Made by a program: the position numbers and the translations under genes. Positions 54,614-63,621 of a stretch of 64,000 nucleotides of DNA are shown in pieces. This DNA is from Paenibacillus sp. URB8-2 (lineage in GTDB: Bacteria > Bacillota > Bacilli > Paenibacillales > Paenibacillaceae): NCBI RefSeq assembly GCF_013393385.1, contig NZ_AP023239.1, positions 3,410,001 to 3,474,000 of the forward strand. Direction: 5' to 3'. Each line of letters opens with the position of its first letter. Positions within the stretch are counted from its first letter, which is position 1. The notes under the pieces were generated by a model. It made no database searches, was not told the DNA's origin, and saw only the letters and a list, made by a program, of their open reading frames with translations.

Positions 54614-54970
54614 CTACTCCAGCTTCTCCAAAGAATCCACAATATCCGCAAAACGCCGTTTGAACGGCTCAGGCAGCACTACGTCCTTCGGCAGGCTGCG
54701 CAGTTCTTCCAAATACCGGGTGCGGCTTTCATGCTTCGCCAATAACCCCAGCTTGTTCTCATAGTTCTCCAGCACTTGCTCGGCGCGCTTGATATGCTCA
54801 TACACGGCTTGGCGGCTGATATCGAATTCGGCGGCGATTTCTCCCAGCGAGAAATCGTCGTGGAAATAATATTTCAGAAACGTCTGCTGCTTGTCGGTAA
54901 GCAGAGGTTCATAGAATGCGAACAATAAATTAATTCGGTTGGTTTTCTCTAGCCGATTACCCTGACTCAT
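54614..54970 (-). CDS. ylxM: YlxM, HTH protein associated with SRP
   Basis: 118 residues from the ATG at MSQGNRLEKTNRINLLFAFY, AAGGGAG upstream. Sigma-70 region-4-like HTH: LTDKQQTFLKYYFHDDFSLG followed by EIAAEFDISRQAVYEHIKRA. YlxM modulates SRP (Ffh-RNA) in Gram-positives. In B. subtilis ftsY and smc lie just upstream; here they are replaced by an IS remnant and the glpF-dha module. Confidence 0.93.
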   Translation of the reverse strand: MSQGNRLEKTNRINLLFAFYEPLLTDKQQTFLKYYFHDDFSLGEIAAEFDISRQAVYEHIKRAEQVLENYENKLGLLAKHESRTRYLEELRSLPKDVVLPEPFKRRFADIVDSLEKLE

Positions 54971-55024
54971 CAAGGGCACTCCCTTCGTCAAGGAAAAACA
55001 CTTTACACCATTTCAACGCTCCTT

Positions 55025-55053
55025 ATAATACCTAAAACAAAGAAAGATGTCAA
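55025..55053 (-). promoter_or_regulatory. SigA promoter of ylxM-ffh
   Basis: On the minus strand TTGACA (55048-55053), exactly 17 bases, TATTAT (55025-55030). The ylxM ATG is about 55 bases downstream. Confidence 0.85.
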
Positions 55054-55073
55054 GCATTTTTGCTTGTCACTTT

Positions 55074-55202
55074 TTAATCAGACAGATGTGCCCATTGCCC
55101 GCTTCCATAGCGCAGATAGATGATGTCAGTGAGAAACACTTTCTCAGGCTCACCTTGGTCAAACTGGCACTTAAGCAGGTTGGGACAGATTTGGTGGGGC
55201 CC
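55074..55202 (-). pseudogene. Remnant of an IS3-family transposase (OrfB)
   Basis: About 42 codons in one frame reading PNLLKCQFDQGEPEKVFLTD then IIYLRYGSGQWAHLSD and a stop. This matches the start of the rve/DDE catalytic domain of IS150-type OrfB, including the first catalytic Asp (LTDITYL-like). Nothing else of the element remains. It lies between ylxM and glpF, at the place where synteny breaks. The rest of 55203-55338 shows no gene. Confidence 0.7.
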
Positions 55203-55338
55203 GAATGGAGCGATTAATGATTTCGTAGCGCTGTCCCTCTTATGGGTCATAGTTCAGAAGCGGGGGATACCGGATGTAAGGACAATTCATGGCTGAGAAG
55301 CGGATTTCGTTCATGCCCCTTTTTTTGACAATCCACCT

Positions 55339-55365
55339 ATTTTGTCCGTTTACCATAAAACGCTT
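55339..55365. promoter_or_regulatory. 27-bp element upstream of glpF, shared with the dha promoter
   Basis: 26 of 27 bases identical to 58038-58064. It contains the imperfect dyad CCGTTTAC-C-ATAAAACGC. It lies 57 bases before glpF. Likely binding site of the DhaS regulator; the part AAAACGCTTACA also resembles a CcpA cre site. Confidence 0.6.
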
Positions 55366-55421
55366 ACATCTTAGTATTGTATTTATGAAAACGTTTTTCT
55401 AAATTCGAAAGGAGCTATCAT

Positions 55422-56261
55422 ATGTCTGCATTCATGGGTGAAGTGATCGGCACATTAATTCTGGTTCTTTTGGGTTGCGGTGTTGTAGGTGGTGTCGTGC
55501 TGCATAAATCAAAGGCACAGAACTCGGGGTGGATTGTCATTACGATGGGATGGGGATTTGCTGTCGCTTTCGCCATTTATGCAGTAGGCGGTATAAGCGG
55601 TGCACACTTGAATCCGGCCGTCACCATCGGGCTAGCTTCAATAGGAGCTTTTCCTTGGGGGCAAGTCCCCATTTATCTGTTAGCTCAAATGACCGGCGCT
55701 TTTCTTGGAGCGGTTCTACTCTGGTTATACTACTTCCCTCATTGGAAAGAAACAGAAGACCCGGGTTCCAAGTTGGCTGTATTTTCAACCGGTCCTGCTA
55801 TTCGGCATACACCTTCTAATTTAATGAGCGAGATATTTGGCACTGCTGTATTAATGTTCGGGTTACTGTGTATTGGCGCCAACCGGTTTGCAGAAGGACT
55901 TAATCCCATTATTATCGGTTTCTTTATAACAGCCATCGGTTTATCTCTAGGAGGGACAACCGGCTTTGCCATTAACTCCGCTCGCGACTTAGGCCCGCGT
56001 ATTGCCCATTTTTTACTTCCTATAGCGGGAAAGGGCTCCTCCGATTGGAAATACTCATGGATTCCAGTAGCCGGACCTATTGTCGGGGGGGTATTGGGCG
56101 CACAATTCCATCATGCTTTATATGTAACCGGTTCTATTTATGCCTTGTTTATCCTGATTGGAATAGCAGCGGTATTGGTTATGATCGTTCGAGCAACGGA
56201 CTCCGCCAAATTCTTCAGTCACCATCCGTTTATTAAGAAGCAAAATAAGCAAGTATCATAG
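55422..56261 (+). CDS. glpF: GlpF-type aquaglyceroporin
   Basis: 279 residues with six membrane segments. First half-helix motif SGAHLNPAVTIG; the second is GFAINSARDLGPRIAHF, with NSA in place of the usual NPA and the glycerol-facilitator-type Asp/Arg (ARDLGPR). The mixture suits glycerol or dihydroxyacetone entry. AAAGGAGC precedes the ATG. Its control element and neighbours point to use with the Dha kinase. Confidence 0.9.
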   Translation: MSAFMGEVIGTLILVLLGCGVVGGVVLHKSKAQNSGWIVITMGWGFAVAFAIYAVGGISGAHLNPAVTIGLASIGAFPWGQVPIYLLAQMTGAFLGAVLLWLYYFPHWKETEDPGSKLAVFSTGPAIRHTPSNLMSEIFGTAVLMFGLLCIGANRFAEGLNPIIIGFFITAIGLSLGGTTGFAINSARDLGPRIAHFLLPIAGKGSSDWKYSWIPVAGPIVGGVLGAQFHHALYVTGSIYALFILIGIAAVLVMIVRATDSAKFFSHHPFIKKQNKQVS

Positions 56262-56304
56262 CACTTCATTTTGAAGCCAACTAGTGGAATTCTAAAGAAA
56301 CCAA

Positions 56305-56337
56305 AGCCCCTGATGTGTTCAACCAATACCAGGGGCT
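56305..56337. terminator. Bidirectional terminator between glpF and dhaQ
   Basis: AGCCCCTG (56305-56312) and CAGGGGCT (56330-56337) with a 17-base loop; AGTCTTATT follows on the plus strand and TTGGTTTCTTT on the minus strand. Confidence 0.75.
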
Positions 56338-56363
56338 AGTCTTATTCGTCACGAAGGTGCTAT

Positions 56364-57362
56364 CTACCAGTTCGCTGCTTCAACATGGGTCTTTAACCAT
56401 TTCTCCCAATTCGAGTCCTTTATTCGAAGCAAACTTAATGAAATCCCCCCCATATCCAAGGAGGTAAAATGGGCTCCAACTTTTACAAACCGGATATCCA
56501 AGTTATCAAGCTCGCATAACCGGCGAACGTCATTCGCAAAAATATATTGCTCCATTAAAGGTGTAGCGCCCATTCCATTAACAAGAACCGCGAACCTTTC
56601 ATTTCTTTTCCAACGATAAACACTCTTCAGCTTATTCATCAGCTCAATGGCCAACTTTTCAGATGAATAAAATACCTCTTTTCGGTACCCTTTCTCTCCA
56701 TGAATGCCGACTCCATAATAAGCTTCGTTGTCCTCCAAGGTAAAAGAAACCTCGCCTTTGGTTGGGTCTTTGGCTGGCGAGAGGGCGACTCCTAGCGTAT
56801 GAAGACGTCTAATGACGGAATTCCCAAGCTCCTTTAATTGCAGCAGAGAATATCCTTCCATCGCTGCAGCTCCAAGGATTTTGTGAACGAAAACTGTCCC
56901 GGCTACCCCTCTTCTTCTTTTGTTGAAGGTTGCGTCATCCTCGATTGAGATATCGTCGTTGACAATGACATGATCGACCCTTCTCCCTTCTGCTTTGGCT
57001 AAAGCCTCAGCCTTTAGGAAGCTGTCCACATCAGCACTAAAGTTTTTGATAATTAACATCACACTCTTGCTACTGTCAACTAAACGTATGGCCTCCAAAA
57101 CTTGTTCTGGTGTAGGGGGAGTGAATATTTTGCCAACTACCGCCAAGGATAGCATTCCCTCTCCTACATAGCCGATATCAGCCGGTTCATGACCGCTCCC
57201 CCCTCCGCTAATCAAGACAATTTCTTGCTGTATGTTTGCAAGGTCCTTCCGGTAAATAATATTATGTTTGGAGTTATAGGATAATCTGTCTCTATGTTCG
57301 AAATAGAAACCATAAAGCATATTACGAACCATATTCTGAATATCATTCATGATCTTTGGCAT
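56364..57362 (-). CDS. dhaQ: DhaQ-like DhaK paralogue, probable co-activator of DhaS
   Basis: 332 residues, one DhaK domain: ISGGGSGHEPADIGYVG, VIVNDDISIEDDATFNKRR and the substrate-binding His in GVGIHGEKGYRKE. It is transcribed with the TetR-type gene 17 bases upstream rather than with a DhaL, as in the Lactococcus DhaS-DhaQ pair, where DhaQ binds dihydroxyacetone and activates DhaS. It is 40-50% divergent by eye from the kinase domain at 58199. Could still be a plain DhaK subunit, but no separate DhaL or DhaM is nearby. Confidence 0.8.
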   Translation of the reverse strand: MPKIMNDIQNMVRNMLYGFYFEHRDRLSYNSKHNIIYRKDLANIQQEIVLISGGGSGHEPADIGYVGEGMLSLAVVGKIFTPPTPEQVLEAIRLVDSSKSVMLIIKNFSADVDSFLKAEALAKAEGRRVDHVIVNDDISIEDDATFNKRRRGVAGTVFVHKILGAAAMEGYSLLQLKELGNSVIRRLHTLGVALSPAKDPTKGEVSFTLEDNEAYYGVGIHGEKGYRKEVFYSSEKLAIELMNKLKSVYRWKRNERFAVLVNGMGATPLMEQYIFANDVRRLCELDNLDIRFVKVGAHFTSLDMGGISLSLLRIKDSNWEKWLKTHVEAANW

Positions 57363-57379
57363 TTGTTATCACCACCTTA

Positions 57380-57952
57380 TTAAATTCGGTTGGCAGATTG
57401 CTGGAGTAAAAGTAAGAGCTGATTATGAATCATATCTTTCATTAACGAAGACAAGACGAATGGTTTAATTACGCAATTGTTCTCTATCCAATCTTTTATG
57501 GTGCCCACAAACCCGTGACTATAAAAAGAAGCAAGTGTTTGCTTGCTCTCTTCGGGAATCTCTAACTGGCTGTCCGTTAATAGCTCATCAATAATCTTAA
57601 TATATAGACTTTGGGTATGTTCAAATAAATATTGATTAAATGAATTCTGCTCAATTACCTTGAATGCTTTCCTGTAAAACCGCTGGTTTTCGTGAAAGTA
57701 ATCAATTAATAAGTCGAATATATTCTCCCATTTCTCATATTCCAAGAAGTCTTCAATATTCTCCTTGGTTTCCTCCTTATAAATCCAGCCCAGCAATTCA
57801 AATTTATCTATGAAATGATAGTAAAAGGTTTGCCTGCGCATCTGGCAATCCGCCATAATATCACTTACGGATATTTTATGGAATGATTCCGTTTCCATTA
57901 ATTGCTTTAAGGAGTTGGCTATGATCTTTTTGGTGATGATAGATGCAGTCAT
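57380..57952 (-). CDS. dhaS: DhaS-like TetR-family activator
   Basis: 190 residues from MTASIITKKIIANSLKQLM, with AGGGATG 7 bases upstream; 12 more codons are open upstream without a site. TetR HTH: HKISVSDIMADCQMRRQTFY then YHFIDKFELLGWIY, the DhaS signature. Lactococcal DhaS activates dhaKLM with DhaQ. Divergent from the kinase gene; the 27-bp element at 58038-58064 lies between them. Confidence 0.85.
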   Translation of the reverse strand: MTASIITKKIIANSLKQLMETESFHKISVSDIMADCQMRRQTFYYHFIDKFELLGWIYKEETKENIEDFLEYEKWENIFDLLIDYFHENQRFYRKAFKVIEQNSFNQYLFEHTQSLYIKIIDELLTDSQLEIPEESKQTLASFYSHGFVGTIKDWIENNCVIKPFVLSSLMKDMIHNQLLLLLQQSANRI

Positions 57953-58037
57953 TATAATCATCCCTAGAATTGTTTTCATTTTTATCATAACAAAATCATC
58001 CTGCTAAATGAAGGGACCGGTTTTAGACACATAGCTG

Positions 58038-58064
58038 ATTTTGTCCGTTTACGATAAAACGCTT
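58038..58064. promoter_or_regulatory. 27-bp element in the dhaS/dhaKL divergent promoter region
   Basis: Near-identical to 55339-55365 (one difference, G for C in the dyad centre). It is 86 bases before dhaS and 135 before the kinase gene. Presumed DhaS operator. Confidence 0.6.
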
Positions 58065-58198
58065 CCAACGTAATATAGGTAGTAATCATATTATTGGAAA
58101 CCGGCACCTGTTGCGTACAATAAAGCGCTTTATCTTGAAGGAGCCCTTCCTGTAATATGAGAACTACTACATTTTTATTGTTATGGGAGGAATAAGAA

Positions 58199-59953
58199 GT
58201 GAAGAAGATCATGAATAAACCGGAAACTCTCGTCATGGAAATGTGCAACGGGATGGTCATCGCCCATCCGGAGCTTGAATTAATAAGGAAGTACAAGATT
58301 ATCAAGAAAAAAGAAATGAACGACAATAAAGTAACCCTGATCAGCGGTGGAGGCAGTGGTCATGAACCGGCGCATGCCGGCTTAGTGGGCAAAGGGATGC
58401 TTGATGCCGCCGTATGTGGCGACGTGTATGCTTCCCCCTCCCAAATCCAGGTGTATCAGGCCATTAAAGCAACAGCCGGCCAACAAGGCACCCTCCTGAT
58501 AATCAAAAATTATAGTGGAGATGTCATGAACTTTAAGAATGGCGCCCACTTGGCTGCTGAAGACGGCATTCAAGTCGAGTATATCCGGGTGGATGATGAT
58601 ATTGCGGTAGAAGACAGCCTTTATACGGTTGGACGCCGCGGGGTCGCAGGTGTCGTGCTGGTTCACAAGATCGCTGGAGCAGCTGCGGAGGAAGGAAGAA
58701 ATCTAATGCAGGTTAAAGCCGTAGCGGAAAAAGCAGCAGTGAATGTTAGAAGCATTGGCCTTGCTTTAACTTCCTGTACGGTACCAGCCAATGGATCGCC
58801 GACGTTCAAAATAGGCGAAGACGAAATGGAATACGGTGTGGGCATTCATGGAGAGCCAGGCATAAGACGGGAAAAAATAGTGACCGCAAACGAAATGGCC
58901 TCGCGTATGACCACTGATCTTCTTAAGGATTTGGGAATCGAGGATGATGGTTCTGCCGAAATTGCTGTCTTGGTTAACGGCTTCGGCGCCACACCTTTAC
59001 AGGAGCTATATCTCTTTAACAATGCGGTTATCCGGGAATTCGCTGACAGAAAGATCCGTGTATACCGGACATTTGTTGGCAACTACATGACTAGTATTGA
59101 TATGGCCGGCATTTCCTTAACGGTGATGAAGCTGGACGATGAGTTGAAGACCTTACTATCTAAAGAATGTCATGCACCGGCGTTCCGGGTAGACGGACCA
59201 GTTCCAGGGGTGGAATACATAAGCTTGGAGGAAAACGGGGATAAGAAGCCGGCTTCTTTCCTGGCAGAAACACTGGAAGAACACGCCGTAATACGGGGAA
59301 CAGCCACATTGGATAACATGATCTATATGATCGATAAAATGAGCGAGATCATTATCAAGAACGAAGTGCCTTTCTGTGAATTGGATTCGCATGCAGGCGA
59401 TGGAGATTTCGGGATGAGTATCTCTAAGGGGTTCAAGCAATTAAAACGGGAATGGAATTTCATTCTAAGCCAGGACAAGCTCACTATAGGAACGTTTCTG
59501 GATGCTTGTTCAATGGTTATTATGGAGCATTGCGGAGGCGCGTCCGGACCCATCTGGGGCGCTGCATTCCGGGCGGCAGGTAAAGCCGTGGGAGATAAAA
59601 TGGAATTAACGGTCGCAGAGTACGCAAACATGCTGCATGCTTCCATTAAGGGAATCCAACTTGTCGGCGAACGATCCTTCGGGAGAGGAGCTGTGGTGGG
59701 GGATAAAACGCTTGTGGATGCGCTGGTGCCATTTGCAGATTCCTGGTCAGAAAGTACGGCAGCCGGTGATGATTTCAAAATCGCCTTCGAAAAGGCGGCT
59801 AAAGCTGCTGTTGAGGGGGCAGAGAAGACAAAAGAAATCGTGGCTAGGATGGGACGCGCCGGAACAGTTGGAGAAAGAAGCTTAGGTTACCCTGATGCCG
59901 GCGCCTTTGCGCTGGGGGTTATCTTTACAGAATTATCTCGCAGCTTAAAATAA
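58199..59953 (+). CDS. dhaK: Fused dihydroxyacetone kinase, DhaK-DhaL
   Basis: 584 residues from a GTG after GGGAGGAATAAGAA. Residues 1-330 are DhaK (ISGGGSGHEPAHAGLVG; YIRVDDDIAVEDS; GVGIHGEPGIRRE with the Dha-binding His). Residues 365-584 are DhaL (CELDSHAGDGDFGMSISKGF, the Mg-nucleotide Asp triad; HCGGASGPIWGAAFRAAG). A single-chain K-L fusion without DhaM fits the ATP-dependent class (EC 2.7.1.29), making dihydroxyacetone phosphate for glycolysis. Confidence 0.92.
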   Translation: MKKIMNKPETLVMEMCNGMVIAHPELELIRKYKIIKKKEMNDNKVTLISGGGSGHEPAHAGLVGKGMLDAAVCGDVYASPSQIQVYQAIKATAGQQGTLLIIKNYSGDVMNFKNGAHLAAEDGIQVEYIRVDDDIAVEDSLYTVGRRGVAGVVLVHKIAGAAAEEGRNLMQVKAVAEKAAVNVRSIGLALTSCTVPANGSPTFKIGEDEMEYGVGIHGEPGIRREKIVTANEMASRMTTDLLKDLGIEDDGSAEIAVLVNGFGATPLQELYLFNNAVIREFADRKIRVYRTFVGNYMTSIDMAGISLTVMKLDDELKTLLSKECHAPAFRVDGPVPGVEYISLEENGDKKPASFLAETLEEHAVIRGTATLDNMIYMIDKMSEIIIKNEVPFCELDSHAGDGDFGMSISKGFKQLKREWNFILSQDKLTIGTFLDACSMVIMEHCGGASGPIWGAAFRAAGKAVGDKMELTVAEYANMLHASIKGIQLVGERSFGRGAVVGDKTLVDALVPFADSWSESTAAGDDFKIAFEKAAKAAVEGAEKTKEIVARMGRAGTVGERSLGYPDAGAFALGVIFTELSRSLK

Positions 59954-60024
59954 ACGTACAAGCTTCTTGTACTAATCATCTTGCCCGCATAGGGTGTTAA
60001 CTTCATATTGTTCTTGCATGCAGC

Positions 60025-60071
60025 AACCCCGCATCCGTTCGGATTACTCCTGTCCTGGCCGGTGCGGGGTT
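60025..60071. terminator. Long-loop hairpin after the Dha kinase gene
   Basis: AACCCCGCA (60025-60033) and TGCGGGGTT (60063-60071) flank a 29-base loop with an inner TCCG-TT-CGGA. It lies 70 bases after the kinase stop, without a strong U-tract. Confidence 0.45.
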
Positions 60072-60194
60072 ACTTCCATTCGCTATGTTTATGTTCAAGT
60101 TCGGATACTGCATCTCCATTCTGGAGCCAATAGCCTTAATGAGACATTGTCAACGGCTGACCAAAGAAACAAAATGCACCTGCAAATCAGGCGT

Positions 60195-60842
60195 TCAGCG
60201 AATGGGCAGCAGGTACAGCAGCACCGCGAAAAAGTGCGTCACACTGCCCAGCAGCACGAACACATGCCAGACTGCATGGTGGAAAGGGAAGCCTCGCCAG
60301 ACGTAAAAAATGGTTCCCAGCGTGTACAAAATGCCGCCCGCCATCAGTAGCGCCATTCCTCCGTCCGCCACGGCCGCCGTTAGCGGGGCCCAGGCGATCA
60401 CGATCAGCCAGCCCATGGCGATATAAAAAATCGTCGACATGAACAAAAACTTTTTCGTGAAGAAGGCTTTGAACAGAACCCCGAAGAAGGCAATGCCCCA
60501 AATGACGCCGAACAAGCTCCAGCCGAGCGTACCGCGAAGAGCGACCAGCAGAAATGGCGTATAGGTACCGGCGATGAACAAATAAATCGAAGAATGATCG
60601 AAGAACTCGAACAGATCCTTCAGTTTGCCTTCTTTAAGGCTGTGTACCATTGTCGAATTCAGATAAAGCAGCAGCATTGTCGTTCCATAGATGGAGAAGC
60701 TGACAACATGCCAGGCTGTGCCCCTCAAGCTGGAAAAAACAATGAGCAGGACAAGCGCGGCCACACTAAGAATAGCTCCGATGCCGTGCGTTATAGCGTT
60801 CGCAACCTCTTCCCTCCGGCTGTAAGTGTACGTATTCGCCAT
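60195..60842 (-). CDS. trhA: TrhA/hemolysin III family membrane protein
   Basis: 215 residues from MANTYTYSRREEVANAITHG after AAGGAGACGGGAT. Seven membrane segments with the PAQR-type His/Ser/Asp signature: NAITHGIGAI, YLNSTMVHSL, FEFFDHSSIYLFIAGTYTPF and FHHAVWHVFVLLGSVTHF. B. subtilis YqfA/TrhA regulates membrane energetics; haemolysis is not implied. Confidence 0.93.
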   Translation of the reverse strand: MANTYTYSRREEVANAITHGIGAILSVAALVLLIVFSSLRGTAWHVVSFSIYGTTMLLLYLNSTMVHSLKEGKLKDLFEFFDHSSIYLFIAGTYTPFLLVALRGTLGWSLFGVIWGIAFFGVLFKAFFTKKFLFMSTIFYIAMGWLIVIAWAPLTAAVADGGMALLMAGGILYTLGTIFYVWRGFPFHHAVWHVFVLLGSVTHFFAVLLYLLPIR

Positions 60843-60915
60843 ATCCCGTCTCCTTCCGTTCACATTTTTCTTCTATTATATCCGTTCAGTGTAAGACATT
60901 CCAATGTCGCCCAGA

Positions 60916-62445
60916 CTATTCCGCCTGCTCCAGGTGATAGATATCGCTGTACTTCGCTTCCAAATAATCTGCCAGATAATCAGGATTCAGCGGTTCGCCG
61001 GTTACCCGTTCGATAATTTGCGACGGGGTCTGGCTCATGCCGTAACGGTAGATTTTATCCGTAAGCCATTCCTTAATCGGCAGCAGATTTCCCGAAGACA
61101 CCAGAGAGTCGAGTTCCGGCAGCTCTTTGTGCAGCGTATGCAGAATTTGCGCCGCATACATGTTGCCCAGCGAATAAGAGGCGAAATAGCCGAAATCCCC
61201 GCCCGACCAGTGCACGTCCTGCAGTACACCCAGGCTGTCGCTCGGCGGCGTAATGCCAAGGTATTCCTGGTACTTCGAGTTCCACACCTCCGGCAGCTCC
61301 TGAACGGTAAGACCTTCATTAAAAATAAGCTTCTCGATCTCATAGCGTATAATAATATGCAGGTTATAGGTCAGTTCGTCGGCTTCAATGCGTATCAGGG
61401 AATTCTCCACCCGGTTGATCGCCCGGTAGAAATCCTCCGGTTCCACACCCGCGAACGTCTCCGGAAAATGCTGCTGCAAATCTCCGTAATACCGGTTCCA
61501 GAACGCGCGGCTGCGGCCGATCATATTTTCCCATAGTCTGGATTGGGATTCGTGAATGCCCATCGAAGCGCCCTGCGCAAGCGGCGTACCCACAAGGTTC
61601 TTATCGATGTTCTGTTCATACAGCGCGTGGCCGCCTTCATGAAGAGAACTGAAAATGGAGCTGGTCACGTTATCCGGCAGGTAATTCGTCGTAATGCGGA
61701 CATCTCCCGGATTCAGCCCCGTGGCAAAAGGATGCACGCTCTCGTCCAGACGGCCGGCTTCGAAATCATAACCCATCTGCTTCAAAATAAAGAGCCCGAA
61801 CTTCTCCTGCGACTCTTTATTAAATGTACCGTTCAAAATGTCCCCGTCCGGCTTGTTTGGCGAAGCCGCGATCAGCTCGGCCAGCGGCACTAGACGGCTG
61901 CGCAGACGGTCAAAGATCCCATCGAGCTTTTGGACTGTCAGGTCAGGCTCGTACATGTCCAGCAGCGTGTCGTAGCGCGTTTCTTTCACGCCCCAGTAGT
62001 CGATGAATTCCTGTTTGAAGGCAACGATCCGGCTCAGCAATGGCTCAAAAGAAGCAAAATCGTTATTCTCCTTAGCGGTCTCCCACATTGTCTCCGATTG
62101 GGCGGCCAGCACGGCATATTCCTCATATTTCTCCGGCGGAATGCTCTTGCTGCGCTCATACTCTTTCCGGCAGTCCTTGACGATTTTGCGCTGCACATCC
62201 GTTAGCTGGCTATCAATCTCCGGTCGGCTGAAAAGCTCCGTGAACCGCCCCATTTCCGGCGACGTTTCCAGCTTGAACAGCTCACCGCTCAGCATGCCGA
62301 TCGTCTTCGAGCGGATTTCCGTTCCCTTGCGCGGCGCGCCTGTCCGCAGATCCCAATGCAGAAGGCCGATCGCTTCGTGATATCCGCCAATTTTTGCCAG
62401 CAGAACACTGAAGACGTTCCATTGATCCTGTATTTGTTGTTCCAA
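60916..62445 (-). CDS. Carboxypeptidase, M32 (Taq) family
   Basis: 509 residues from a TTG (no in-frame ATG nearby). The zinc motif is SSLHEGGHALYEQNIDKN (HExxH), with downstream MGIHESQSRLWENMIGRS supplying the third ligand Glu, and IRIEADELTYNLHIIIRYEI. Typical length for M32. Cytoplasmic metallo-carboxypeptidase removing C-terminal residues. Confidence 0.95.
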   Translation of the reverse strand: MEQQIQDQWNVFSVLLAKIGGYHEAIGLLHWDLRTGAPRKGTEIRSKTIGMLSGELFKLETSPEMGRFTELFSRPEIDSQLTDVQRKIVKDCRKEYERSKSIPPEKYEEYAVLAAQSETMWETAKENNDFASFEPLLSRIVAFKQEFIDYWGVKETRYDTLLDMYEPDLTVQKLDGIFDRLRSRLVPLAELIAASPNKPDGDILNGTFNKESQEKFGLFILKQMGYDFEAGRLDESVHPFATGLNPGDVRITTNYLPDNVTSSIFSSLHEGGHALYEQNIDKNLVGTPLAQGASMGIHESQSRLWENMIGRSRAFWNRYYGDLQQHFPETFAGVEPEDFYRAINRVENSLIRIEADELTYNLHIIIRYEIEKLIFNEGLTVQELPEVWNSKYQEYLGITPPSDSLGVLQDVHWSGGDFGYFASYSLGNMYAAQILHTLHKELPELDSLVSSGNLLPIKEWLTDKIYRYGMSQTPSQIIERVTGEPLNPDYLADYLEAKYSDIYHLEQAE

Positions 62446-62595
62446 TCATACACACCCGCTTTCTGCAATTTGCAAGCTACTCTTGATGATACTTTTTTAA
62501 GTGCGTATAATCAACTTCGGAGCGGAATGTCTGAGATTTGAAGAATCTTGCCTCCGCTTACGTTCTGATACAGGAAAGAGGAGCGTGAATTGCAA

Positions 62596-62970
62596 ATGAA
62601 AATTCAGCTGACGCCGCTTGCGGAAAAAAGACTGAAGGAGCGGCTGGGCAGCCAGCCGGGAACATTCAAGCTCTTTTACGATACGGTTGACTGTGGATGC
62701 GACGGCATTAATGTGCTGCTGATTCAGGACAAGCCGGATACCGGAGACCTTCATGTCGAAGCCGGGGATTTGCCTGTAGTTGTCGGAAACCAGCATGAGA
62801 TTTTTTATGAAGAACAGTTAAAGCTGGACGCCGATGAGAACACTTCTTCCTTTAAATTGAGCAGTGATTCACAGCTGTATGGTCAAAATATTCTGGTACG
62901 CGATATGCGGGGGTTAAATGGAGTCGAGCCGGTACAGGCTTCGGCTTGCGAAGTTCGGACCCGTACCTAA
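62596..62970 (+). CDS. HesB/YqkB-like iron-sulfur-scaffold family protein
   Basis: 124 residues from the ATG (MKIQLTPLAEKRLKERLG); a TTG two codons earlier has better spacing to AGAGGAG and may be the real start. FKLFYDTVDCGCDGINVLL carries the CGC-like pair seen in HesB/IscA-like Bacillus proteins of the YqkB type. Role in Fe-S handling is inferred. It overlaps the leader of the carbonic anhydrase gene; the two are probably co-transcribed. Confidence 0.75.
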   Translation: MKIQLTPLAEKRLKERLGSQPGTFKLFYDTVDCGCDGINVLLIQDKPDTGDLHVEAGDLPVVVGNQHEIFYEEQLKLDADENTSSFKLSSDSQLYGQNILVRDMRGLNGVEPVQASACEVRTRT

Positions 62971-62993
62971 ATTACAGAGGAGGTTCTGCCGTC

Positions 62994-63560
62994 ATGAGCC
63001 ATATTTCCGAAATCCTGGAGTTTAACGAAAAATTTGTGGAAAACAAAGAGTACGAAGCCTATCTGACCAGCCGTTTTCCGGATAAAAAAATGATTATTAT
63101 CACCTGCATGGACACCCGTCTAGTAGAGCTTCTGCCGAAGGCGATGAATTTCAAAAACGGTGACGTCAAGGTTATTAAAAATGCCGGAGCCGTCATTTCC
63201 CAGCCCTTCGGAAGCGTCATGCGCAGCGTGATGGTTGCCCTGTACGAGCTGAACGCGGATGAGGTTATCGTCGTCGGTCATCACGGCTGCGGCATGGCGT
63301 CGCTGAACGCAGACCGTATGATCAATTCGATTAAAGAGCGCGGCATTTCGGAAGAAGTGCTGTCCACTTTGGAAAATTCGGGAATCAAGCTGACCAAATG
63401 GCTGCGCGGGTTTGACAGCATTCAAGAAGGGGTAATTCAAACTGTGGAGCTAATTAAGCGCCATCCATTACTTCCAACGGGTGTCCCCGTTCATGGCATG
63501 ATTATGGATCCGGCTACCGGTGCACTGGAGCTTGTCTCGGATGGGTACACCAGCAATTGA
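62994..63560 (+). CDS. Beta-class carbonic anhydrase
   Basis: 188 residues from MSHISEILEFNEKFVENKEY after GAGGAGG. Zinc ligands and catalytic dyad: C38, D40, R42 in ITCMDTRLVEL, and H96/C99 in VVGHHGCGMASL. Converts CO2 to bicarbonate in the cytoplasm. Same layout as B. subtilis YtiB-type enzymes. Confidence 0.94.
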   Translation: MSHISEILEFNEKFVENKEYEAYLTSRFPDKKMIIITCMDTRLVELLPKAMNFKNGDVKVIKNAGAVISQPFGSVMRSVMVALYELNADEVIVVGHHGCGMASLNADRMINSIKERGISEEVLSTLENSGIKLTKWLRGFDSIQEGVIQTVELIKRHPLLPTGVPVHGMIMDPATGALELVSDGYTSN

Positions 63561-63581
63561 CATCTCTCTGAACTGCTGTTT

Positions 63582-63612
63582 GCGCGGGTACTGTACCCGC
63601 GCCCTTTTTTTT
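63582..63612 (+). terminator. Terminator of the carbonic anhydrase gene
   Basis: GCGCGGGTA-CTG-TACCCGCGC (63582-63602), perfect 9-bp stem, followed by CCTTTTTTTT. Confidence 0.93.
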
Positions 63613-63621
63613 GGGGGGATT

